Source: Oligoflexaceae bacterium (GTDB taxonomy: Bacteria; Bdellovibrionota_B; Oligoflexia; Oligoflexales; Oligoflexaceae). From it: 15,778 nt of DNA. The stretch lies in the NCBI GenBank assembly GCA_947474445.1, contig CANJJY010000048.1, positions 1-15,778 on the forward strand. Reading direction: 5' to 3'. Every line of letters starts with the position of its first letter. Position 1 is the stretch's first letter. The translations under genes were made by a program, and so were the position numbers. Of the stretch, positions 1 through 6,691 are shown piece after piece. The notes below the pieces were generated by a model that worked only from the letters and a program-made list of their open reading frames with translations, did no database searches and was not told the DNA's origin.

Positions 1-971
1 GAGGCTCTATCGGTACCGCTCAAAAACCCATCGCTTGCTGGTCCCGTAAGGGCTTGGCTTGAAAACGTCGGTACCGTTTTATCCCAGGTAAACGATTTGG
101 TATCAGAGCCCACATTGCCAGTCGTATCCTTGGCTGTGAGGGTGACCTGGTAGGTACCTTCCAAATTCGCGGAGATGGTGGGACTCTTAGCGGCTGCATC
201 CGAGATAGTCAAAACCCCTCCCGCCGGCCCGGTATAGGTCCAATCAAAGCTCTTAGCTGTCGAGTCGACCGTCACAGTGAAGGCGGCCGCAACAGCAGTC
301 ACGAGGGGATGATCGATGACGACGGCCGGACCTATCTGATCCCAGTTGAACTGAAACAATTGCTCGGTCTTGTTGCCAGCTTCGTCGATGACGATCGCTT
401 TGATCTTATATATACCATCGACGTCGGCTTTGAGCTTGGGCCATCGCGAGTTCTTGTCTTCAAAGATGACCTTTCCATCGCCAGAGATTTGGCTCCAGCT
501 GACCGAGACTTTGGTGAGATCTTGAATATTGATGTCTGGATTAAAGGTGGCCGAAAATACTTGTGTATCCTCGGGAACAGTCACCGCGGGCTGGGTCGTA
601 TCGATGGTCAGGAGCACACCGTTGTTTGCAGCAGGGAATTTTTCCTTTTTCGTGACGGCAAAGACGCAGATATAGTAAGAACCATCCGCTAGAAAATCGA
701 TCACCAATCTGTTTTCCGTTACGGCTTCTTTCTTAGTGATCACATCTTTACAATCCGCGTCCTTCGCCGCAAGCACGTCGTAGGTTGCAGCTGCTGGATT
801 CACCGACCAGGTGAGGGTATATGCCTCGCGTGTCACGAGGTTTGCCGCGCTGTCGATCTTGAATTCTACAGAAGCCGGCTTTTGACCACCAGACAGCTTA
901 ACTCGTACATCATCCTGACAAGCTGTCAGGGCGAAGGTCATTAATGCCGTGATGGTAAGATTTAAAAGCAA
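1..971 (-). CDS. Partial lipoprotein with Ig/PKD-like repeats (C-terminus off the left edge)
   Basis: This open minus-strand frame runs from a probable TTG start at 969-971 to the window edge (323 codons seen, no stop). The N-terminus is hydrophobic and ends in the lipobox LTAC, with Cys18 as the lipidation site, so it should be an outer-membrane or periplasmic lipoprotein. After it come an Ig-like segment and at least two diverged tandem repeats of about 85 residues. Each repeat has a DGIYKIKAIVIDEAGNKT-type strand (in the second, EGTYQVTLTAKDTTGNVG) and closes with FNWD or FTWD before a proline. Such repeats are typical of Ig/PKD/cadherin-like surface proteins. AGGA lies four bases before the TTG. 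An in-frame TAG lies just upstream, so the signal peptide lacks the usual N-terminal Arg/Lys. The in-frame Arg-Lys-Pro codons right before the TTG have no start codon. Function unknown; adhesion or a structural role is a guess. Confidence 0.75.
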   Translation of the reverse strand, partial: MLLNLTITALMTFALTACQDDVRVKLSGGQKPASVEFKIDSAANLVTREAYTLTWSVNPAAATYDVLAAKDADCKDVITKKEAVTENRLVIDFLADGSYYICVFAVTKKEKFPAANNGVLLTIDTTQPAVTVPEDTQVFSATFNPDINIQDLTKVSVSWSQISGDGKVIFEDKNSRWPKLKADVDGIYKIKAIVIDEAGNKTEQLFQFNWDQIGPAVVIDHPLVTAVAAAFTVTVDSTAKSFDWTYTGPAGGVLTISDAAAKSPTISANLEGTYQVTLTAKDTTGNVGSDTKSFTWDKTVPTFSSQALTGPASDGFLSGTDRA

Positions 972-1198
972 AGGTTTCCTCGCGCGCTATTTTTTATCTT
1001 CTTCAAAAAGAAGAATCGACTTATTTTAGGATATCTTGAGCCTAAGGTATTAGTGGGCGAAAGATATAGCCAATTTTCGACCCATTACGACTACGATTAC
1101 GTTATAAAATCGGAAGTAGCGGTTCCGACTTTCAATGGAAATCGGACCTCTGACTTCCGAATTTGTACCTTCGCTCCTAGGATCGCTGCCAGGGGAAT

Positions 1199-1390
1199 AT
1201 GCAGAAAGGTATTGATATAGGCAAACGGGAAGGCTTAGAGGAAGGCCTAGAAAAAGGCAGACAGCAGGCTCTTGAAGAAGTTGTATACAAACTTTCTCAT
1301 CAAGGAATCGATGTCGAAAAGATCGCACAGATCCTTAGCATTGAACAATTAATTGTAGCCAACATACTAGCGAACAAAAAATCTAATTAG
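1199..1390 (+). CDS. Orphan C-terminal tail of an Rpn/PD-(D/E)XK nuclease family transposase-like protein (probable remnant)
   Basis: The 63-residue protein has a Lys/Glu/Gly-rich helix with repeated [KE]G spacing (GLEEGLEKG), followed by KLSHQGIDVEKIAQILSI. This combination is characteristic of the last 60-70 residues of the Rpn / PD-(D/E)XK nuclease family transposase group (about 250-320 residues when complete). The nuclease domain is missing: reading upstream in the same frame meets a TAG at 1178 and a TGA at 1151, and the other plus frames give nothing similar. AGGGG sits three bases before the ATG, so a short product could be made, but a truncated gene is more likely. The stop codon lies inside a strong terminator hairpin. 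The neighbourhood is AT-richer than the rest of the window, in keeping with an acquired region. Certain about the resemblance, uncertain about whether it is expressed. Confidence 0.5.
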   Translation: MQKGIDIGKREGLEEGLEKGRQQALEEVVYKLSHQGIDVEKIAQILSIEQLIVANILANKKSN

Positions 1391-1430
1391 TCTCTGGGCG
1401 AAATTTTTAATTTCGCGCCAGAGACTATTT
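1388..1430. terminator. Bidirectional intrinsic terminator between convergent genes
   Basis: The arm at 1388-1405 pairs with the arm at 1409-1427: 18 base pairs with a single bulged G at 1417 and a TTT loop. The arm begins with the TAG stop of the short plus-strand ORF. A short T run follows on the plus side. The minus-strand ATPase gene ends at 1518, so the hairpin can serve both directions. Confidence 0.75.
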
Positions 1431-1517
1431 AACCCCCGAGAAAAGCATTTTGAATCTGATTTAAAGGGTCATACGGCTCCACTGCGCGCCCAAAATAAAA
1501 CCCCCGTAGCACCGGGA

Positions 1518-2729
1518 TTAGAGACTGCGCCAACTATAGACAGGCATGTCTTTGTAGCTAAGACTATCATCGCCTCCATATATCACGCTCAGTGCAAGTC
1601 CTGTTTCGTTCTGGAGCTGAGACCATTTTAGCAATGACTGCGTAAAATCGGGGACAAAAGTTGTCGCTGATTTTAGTTCCAGACCATAAAGTTGAGGACC
1701 TCTGTCCCAAACGACATCAATCTCAAGACCCTGCGCATCGCGCCAAAAATAGAAGTCGGGATCTAGTCCGCGATTAAGTCTTTCTTTGTAGAGTTGGCTG
1801 ATGATAAAGCATTCAAAAATTTGCCCACGCAGGGGATGTAAGAGGAGTTCCTCGGCATTACGTATGCCGAGTAGGTAGCAAAGTAGACCCGTATCGATAA
1901 AATAGACTTTTGGACTCTTGATCAGACGTTTGCTGAAGTTTCGAAAGTACGGTCGAAGTCGAAAGATCAAAAAAGAGGCTTCTAAGATGCTGATCCAACG
2001 ACTGGCCGTTGTGTGAGATATGCCGGCATCATTACCTAGACTGGAAAGATCCAGAAGCTGACCACATCGACCAGCGAGCAAGCGAACGAATCGAGAGAAG
2101 CTGTCAAGGTCGCCTATGTTGGCGAGACTTCTCACGTCTCGCTCGAGATATGTCCTATAATAGGCCGGCATCCAGTCGACGACGGGGACACCTTGAGCTC
2201 TAGGACGAGGATAGAAACCTTGGAACATAGACTCCATCAGCGAGCCGCTGCTGTCCCTTATGCCGAGAGGAGGTTTCTTTAAACCCAATTCATCGATGGG
2301 AAGACCCTCACGTTCCGCGAGTTCACTGAGGGAGAAAGGTAGCAGCTGCAGAATAGCGGCTCGACCAGCTAGACTTTGGGACACTGCTTCATTCAGCAGG
2401 AAGTGCTGGGAGCCACTGAGAATATATTGTCCGGCCTTCTGATTCCGATCGACCCGTCCTTGGATATAGGAAAAAAGCTTGGGTACCAGCTGAGCTTCAT
2501 CAATAAAAATATCTGCATTCACTCCAAACTGATCCAGGAAGCCCACAGGATCAGATTGGGCGAAGTCTTTCTGATGGGTTTCCTCTAGCAAAACGTAAGC
2601 ATGATTGGGAAACACAGCCCGAAGGAGCGTGGTCTTTCCCGACTGCCTAGGACCTGTAACCGTAATGACGGGGAAGTGTTTCGCTAGATCACGGCATTTT
2701 ATTTCCATATCTCTTTTAATATCAGGCAT
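1518..2729 (-). CDS. AAA_14/DUF4143-family ATP-binding protein
   Basis: The 403-residue protein is a full-length member of the large family of prokaryotic ATPases annotated AAA_14 plus DUF4143. Its Walker A motif is GPRQSGKT at residues 26-33, Walker B is IFIDEAQ at 74-80, and a sensor-like ILSGSQ lies at 103-108. A winged-helix-like segment follows around 225-260. The DUF4143 part (about 200-403) ends in a pattern that looks like a PD-(D/E)XK core: Glu306, GLEID with Asp338, and ELK at 351-353. Cellular role in this family is poorly known; the proteins are widespread, often in accessory regions, and have been discussed as nucleic-acid or toxin-antitoxin-like modules. The start is the ATG at 2729 with AAGGA seven bases upstream. 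No partner gene lies beside it. A 12-bp inverted repeat lies just upstream of the ribosome binding site. Confidence 0.9.
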   Translation of the reverse strand: MPDIKRDMEIKCRDLAKHFPVITVTGPRQSGKTTLLRAVFPNHAYVLLEETHQKDFAQSDPVGFLDQFGVNADIFIDEAQLVPKLFSYIQGRVDRNQKAGQYILSGSQHFLLNEAVSQSLAGRAAILQLLPFSLSELAEREGLPIDELGLKKPPLGIRDSSGSLMESMFQGFYPRPRAQGVPVVDWMPAYYRTYLERDVRSLANIGDLDSFSRFVRLLAGRCGQLLDLSSLGNDAGISHTTASRWISILEASFLIFRLRPYFRNFSKRLIKSPKVYFIDTGLLCYLLGIRNAEELLLHPLRGQIFECFIISQLYKERLNRGLDPDFYFWRDAQGLEIDVVWDRGPQLYGLELKSATTFVPDFTQSLLKWSQLQNETGLALSVIYGGDDSLSYKDMPVYSWRSL

Positions 2730-2742
2730 TTAGAGATTTCCT

Positions 2743-2773
2743 TGTAATTTGAACTTGGGATGTTCAAATTACA
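2743..2773. promoter_or_regulatory. 12-bp perfect inverted repeat in the ATPase leader
   Basis: TGTAATTTGAAC at 2743-2754 is repeated in inverted form at 2762-2773, with a 7-nt spacer. It lies 14 bases upstream of the ATPase start codon and just beyond its AAGGA ribosome binding site. It could be an operator, perhaps autoregulatory, or an RNA hairpin that affects translation. It has no T run of its own, so it is not an obvious terminator. Confidence 0.45.
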
Positions 2774-3147
2774 GGATAGCTAAAAAAATGAATCCAATCA
2801 ACCCCTTCCCTGTTTAAGCGTCTCAGTGACGATCTTTCTTGTCTGTCGGGTCGATGCTGCCTTTGGGAAAAGCGTTGCCCCGGAAATGATCGGCAGATCT
2901 GGGAAGTATTGGACATGGTCGAGAGAGACCGCAAATGCGAACCTGTCCTGAGGAAGTTGACGCCCGAAGGAGCAATGTCCAAATAGGTCATGCCGATCTA
3001 ACTATTTTTTGATCTATTGCGGAAATATATTTTAATTTCAGTTGGTTATACACCTGTTAACATAGTTTAACAGGTGTGATAGGCCATCAAAATCCCCAAC
3101 TAAAAAAACTCCCACATCCCAGGCTTGCTAGGCGAGTTGCGCCCCTG
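2774..3147. other. Intergenic stretch without a convincing gene
   Basis: This is the main part of the 549-bp gap between the divergently oriented ATPase and protease genes. A plus-strand frame is open from 2792 to a TAG at 2984-2986 and reads protein-like near its end (DRQIWEVLDMVERDRK), but it has no start codon near its beginning and no family I recognise. It may be a gene fragment. A hairpin-forming repeat lies at 3050-3077 and a promoter-like pair follows at 3148. The segment is AT-rich, especially 3000-3060. Confidence 0.4.
3050..3077. repeat. 11-bp inverted repeat upstream of the protease gene
   Basis: ACACCTGTTAA at 3050-3060 pairs with TTAACAGGTGT at 3067-3077 across a 6-nt loop. No T run follows, so it looks more like an operator site or leftover structure than a terminator. 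It lies about 70 bp upstream of the -35-like element of the protease promoter. Confidence 0.4.
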
Positions 3148-3175
3148 TTGGCGGCTCCCTTTCGCCCTCTATAAT
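3148..3175 (+). promoter_or_regulatory. Sigma70-like promoter for the M36 protease
   Basis: A perfect TATAAT lies at 3170-3175 with TTGGCG at 3148-3153 as a partial -35 box and a 16-bp spacer. Transcription would start near 3182 and leave a leader of roughly 97 nt before the ATG at 3279. The -10 match is exact; the -35 match is modest. Confidence 0.4.
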
Positions 3176-3278
3176 CGAATGAGTACTGAATTACTTCCCG
3201 AAGCTCCCATTCCCTCGCCTCCGATCGAGTCGCTTTCAGTACGGGACTTGTTTTTTAAGCTTCACATGGAGAAACCCG

Positions 3279-5768
3279 ATGCGACGACTTCGTTTGCAGG
3301 GCTGGGCCGCGCTTTGTTTTGCCGGTATCAGCTTCCCTTCCTTTGCCGATTCTCTGACCAATCAATTCTATGCCGATGGTCGGCCGCGACAGCTGTGGTA
3401 TCCACCTGTCCCCGCAAACGTGAGTGCGCAAGACCCCGAAGCGATCGCCCGCGCTTTCCTCAAGGAACGCGCGAGCCAACTAGGTCTCACGCGCGGCGTC
3501 ACCGATCTGCGTTTGACGTCTCAACAGACGAGTCTCCTCGGCACTCACTTTCGCTTCGAGCAAATGATCGGCTCTCTCCCGCTCGATGCGGCTTCTATCG
3601 TCGTCACGGTGCTCAAAGACGGCCGTATCTCACAGGTGTTCAGTAGTCTGCAGAAAGCCTCAGGACTCAACCTCACCGACACCACCGCCATCGGTGTCGA
3701 GCGCGCTTACGATGTCGTCTGGCAATGGTTGGGCGTTCGCGGGCAACTCCTCGAAGCTCCCGAGAGTCATCTCGTCTACGTCGGGACATCCCCCGATATT
3801 CGACTCGCCTATCGCTTGCGCGTCGCCGTCTCCGAGCCCCTCGGAGCCTGGATCGCTTACGTCGATGCTCGGACCGGCAAATTAATCTCGATCCGCGACG
3901 AACGTATCCCGCGCAAACCAACGACCTCTTATCGAGGTGAAGTGCCCTCTTCCTTCAGCGCTATCGATCGCGCCGCCGCGATGAAAGCCTTCGCTTTGCA
4001 GCCTCAGACGCAAAGCATGGAGCACCTGAGCGCCGTGAGCGGACAGGCGCAGGTCTTCGATCCCGATCCACGCACGACCCTGCAGCGCCGCGATCTCGAA
4101 GACGACAGCCCGGCGGATCAGTTCGCGGGAGCTTACTTCCAACGCATCCTGCCTGATATCAGTTACGACGGGAGTGTCTACCGTCTGCAGGGTCCTTGGG
4201 TTCGCCTCGCTGACTTTGAACCCCCCACCGCCGCACCGACCACCTCTGTCGATGGGCAATGGCAATTCACGCGCGGCGTCGATGGTTTCACCGATGCGAT
4301 GAGCTATTTTCATATCGACCAGAATCAGCGCTATTTGCAGAGTCTCGGCTATAAGGATCAGACGGGATTGCAGTTTGGACCGATCGAAGTCGATGCTAAC
4401 GGCGTCAACGGCGATGACAATTCTCACTTCATTCCCAGTTCGAATCGCATCGCCTACGGTCATGGCTGCGTCGATGACAATGAAGATACCGACGTCATCC
4501 TCCACGAATATTTTCATGCGATTCAGAATGCAATCAACCCTCAGGCCTACGGCGGTGACTCGGGCGGCATGGGCGAAGGTTCGGCTGACTACTGGGCTGC
4601 ATCCTATAGTCTGACGACGACAGGCGGTGAACAATTCGCGCCCAATGAAATCTACAGCTGGGATGGACACGGCGCGACCGATAGCTGCTGGCCCGGACGC
4701 GTGCTCAATGCCAGCGCTGTCCGCTACGATGCCACGCGCAGCTATCCTGCTCACACGGCGGCGAACAATGGTTTTAGCTCGGATGAACTCTGGTCGACTC
4801 CCCTCTTTCAAAGTCTTCTCATCTTACGCGCGCAAGGCATCCCGCGGGAACAGGTCGATACCATCGTCGTCGAAGGTCAGTTTGGACTCGGAGCTGCCCC
4901 GACCATGCGCGATGCGGCTCAGTCTGTCGTCGCAGCAGCGACACTGCTCTATCCCACAGGCCCTCATGCGGAAGTTTTTCGTCTGCAGTTTCTCAAGCAC
5001 GGCATCTTAGAAGTTCCGCAGGCGATCCTACAAGCCCGCATCTCGCAGGTGATCGACAGCGGCGGCGACGGAGTCATCGATCCGGGTGAAACCCTGGTCT
5101 TTAAAGTCGATGTCAGCAATACGGGAACAGCGACGGCCGACCAAGTTCAAGTGGAACTCACCTCGACCGATCCGCTGGTGACCATCGGCCAGGGCACGAG
5201 CGTGACGCCTGCGATTCCCATCGGTTCTGAGGTTCAAAACTCCGAACCCCTGTCGGTGGCTGTCGCCGCCGAGGCACTCTGCGGTGTCGTTATCAAACTG
5301 AATCTTTCCGTCAAAGCAGCAGGGGTGGAACCAAAAACCATACCGGTAGAATTACGTCTCGGTCGCGGGCAGATCATCAGCTATAAGGTCGAACCCAAGA
5401 TCGCTATTCCCGATGGAACGCCAACGGGCGTGATTTCGGTCATCCCCGTGCCGATCAGTGGCCTCGTCTCGGATCAGTTGCAGATAGGCGTTTCGATCAA
5501 ACATCCCTACCGCGGCGATCTCAAGGTCTCTTTAAAATCTCCCTCGGGCAAAGTCGTGTTACTCCATAACCGTCAGGGTTTCAGCGCGGACAACATCGAC
5601 GGCGTTTATCCGACGACGCTGACACCGTTTGAACCGCTGAACAAACTGTTAGGTGAAAATCTCGAAGGAAATTGGGAGCTCTCCGTCCAAGACATTGCGC
5701 CGGCCGACAAAGGCACGCTCATGTCATGGACCTTCGAAGATACCCGCGACTTTCAGTGCACGCCCTAA
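3279..5768 (+). CDS. Secreted M36 (fungalysin-like) zinc metalloprotease with FTP propeptide and C-terminal P domain
   Basis: The 829-residue protein should be a secreted endopeptidase. The signal peptide has Arg/Lys-type residues, a hydrophobic core, and a likely cleavage after SFA at residue 23. Residues about 52-200 resemble the FTP/PepSY propeptide that keeps M4/M36 proteases inactive. The zinc site is HEYFH at 409-413, with the third ligand Glu433 in GMGEGSADYW, which is the M36 arrangement. A beta-sandwich segment (about 585-700, starting near DGVIDPGETL) looks CARDB/Ig-like. The end, about 705-829, matches the proprotein convertase P domain (HPYRGDLKVSLKSPSG; GNWELSVQD). The start has GGAG seven bases upstream. 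Its stop TAA is immediately followed by the stop of the gene on the other strand. A nutritional or predatory role is inference. Confidence 0.92.
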   Translation: MRRLRLQGWAALCFAGISFPSFADSLTNQFYADGRPRQLWYPPVPANVSAQDPEAIARAFLKERASQLGLTRGVTDLRLTSQQTSLLGTHFRFEQMIGSLPLDAASIVVTVLKDGRISQVFSSLQKASGLNLTDTTAIGVERAYDVVWQWLGVRGQLLEAPESHLVYVGTSPDIRLAYRLRVAVSEPLGAWIAYVDARTGKLISIRDERIPRKPTTSYRGEVPSSFSAIDRAAAMKAFALQPQTQSMEHLSAVSGQAQVFDPDPRTTLQRRDLEDDSPADQFAGAYFQRILPDISYDGSVYRLQGPWVRLADFEPPTAAPTTSVDGQWQFTRGVDGFTDAMSYFHIDQNQRYLQSLGYKDQTGLQFGPIEVDANGVNGDDNSHFIPSSNRIAYGHGCVDDNEDTDVILHEYFHAIQNAINPQAYGGDSGGMGEGSADYWAASYSLTTTGGEQFAPNEIYSWDGHGATDSCWPGRVLNASAVRYDATRSYPAHTAANNGFSSDELWSTPLFQSLLILRAQGIPREQVDTIVVEGQFGLGAAPTMRDAAQSVVAAATLLYPTGPHAEVFRLQFLKHGILEVPQAILQARISQVIDSGGDGVIDPGETLVFKVDVSNTGTATADQVQVELTSTDPLVTIGQGTSVTPAIPIGSEVQNSEPLSVAVAAEALCGVVIKLNLSVKAAGVEPKTIPVELRLGRGQIISYKVEPKIAIPDGTPTGVISVIPVPISGLVSDQLQIGVSIKHPYRGDLKVSLKSPSGKVVLLHNRQGFSADNIDGVYPTTLTPFEPLNKLLGENLEGNWELSVQDIAPADKGTLMSWTFEDTRDFQCTP

Positions 5769-6644
5769 TTAAAAATCATGACCGGGCGCCTGGCCTTTTC
5801 TGAGGAAGGCGAGGCGCCAGGCTTTGGTCGGCTTTTCGGCGTAAAGCCTGAGCTTGCTCGCCAGAGGCAAAGCTCCGAAGGCAAAAGGCTTGAAGTCTCC
5901 TCGCACCTGAATCTCGGCGGCCAGAACCTCACAGTTCGCTTTATCACAGAGCATATAATCTTCTTGTCCCGGCGTCGCCACCAGGCGCGGCGTCGGCTTG
6001 CGGCCGGGATAGGCTTTCTCCATCACATCAGCCCACAGAGCAGGCAGGCGCAGACCCTCGGGCCAATGGCCCATAAAAAGCAGCATGTCGCTCGGTTGGC
6101 GATGGACTTCCATGTGTTCAAAAACGCGTTTAAGAGTTTCTCTCTGAACGGTTTCGTCCGTGTCAAACCACGCCAACTGTCCGACAAAGATTGATTTTCC
6201 CGTGCTCTTCTCGATCAAGTATTGGGCGCGCGCCCGCAGACCACGAAACTGCTTGCCGCTCTTAGCGGCATCCGCTTCGAATCGATCACGTCGAAAGATC
6301 AGCAAGGGATGTTCGGAGGCAGCGGCTTCGAAGGGATCATGCCGCGTGTAATCATAGCGAGGCAAGCGGGCCAGCAGAGCCTCGATGGCCGCAGGGTCGA
6401 GTCGCTGAATGCCGACGATATCAGGCTCTGATTGCTGAATGATGGAACCGAGTTGATTGAACGCTACAGTATCTTCGGCACGCAAGGGCGTCTGTCCCTG
6501 GCCCACGTCGAGACTCATGACCTGAATCTCGAGCTCTGCCCTACCTTCGAGCAGATGCAGCGAGAGGAGGTGATCGTCATCCCCCAAGAGGCGGCATCCC
6601 ATCGCACATAAAATCAAAAACAAAGAGGCGAGTCCAAGACGCAT
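5769..6644 (-). CDS. Lipoprotein with a degenerate endonuclease/exonuclease/phosphatase (EEP) fold
   Basis: The product (291 residues) has a lipoprotein signal ending in CAMGC, with Cys17 as the lipidation site. The rest follows the outline of the EEP superfamily: a VMS strand, IIQQSEPDIVGIQ, an RRDRFE segment, a tGKSIFVG strand, and an EDYMLCDK strand near the end. The usual catalytic residues are not where expected: Asn of the first motif is Asp46, Glu of the Q-E motif is Arg81, GDxN is replaced by GHWP at 192-195, and no terminal SDH is seen. It is therefore probably a non-catalytic relative, perhaps binding a ligand or partner. I chose the second ATG because GGGAG lies six bases before it; the ATG at 6650 directly abuts GGGAG. 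It follows the glycosyltransferase gene by 47 bp and is likely co-transcribed. Confidence 0.75.
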   Translation of the reverse strand: MRLGLASLFLILCAMGCRLLGDDDHLLSLHLLEGRAELEIQVMSLDVGQGQTPLRAEDTVAFNQLGSIIQQSEPDIVGIQRLDPAAIEALLARLPRYDYTRHDPFEAAASEHPLLIFRRDRFEADAAKSGKQFRGLRARAQYLIEKSTGKSIFVGQLAWFDTDETVQRETLKRVFEHMEVHRQPSDMLLFMGHWPEGLRLPALWADVMEKAYPGRKPTPRLVATPGQEDYMLCDKANCEVLAAEIQVRGDFKPFAFGALPLASKLRLYAEKPTKAWRLAFLRKGQAPGHDF

Positions 6645-6691
6645 TCTCATCTCCCTGAGCCTCCTGCAGGGCGGAGGAGCTCGAGAGGATA

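Noticed and set aside
309..692. Plus-strand frame of 127 codons at the left end
   Set aside because: It lies opposite the continuous minus-strand lipoprotein frame, which has a lipobox and repeats. The plus-strand translation has no recognisable features.
1050..1328. Minus-strand 92-codon frame across the Rpn-like tail
   Set aside because: It runs opposite the recognisable Rpn-type C-terminus and has no motif of its own.
3882..4811. Long minus-strand frame of 309 codons inside the protease gene
   Set aside because: It is a shadow of GC-rich codons in the M36 gene; the plus strand carries a signal peptide, HExxH and P domain.
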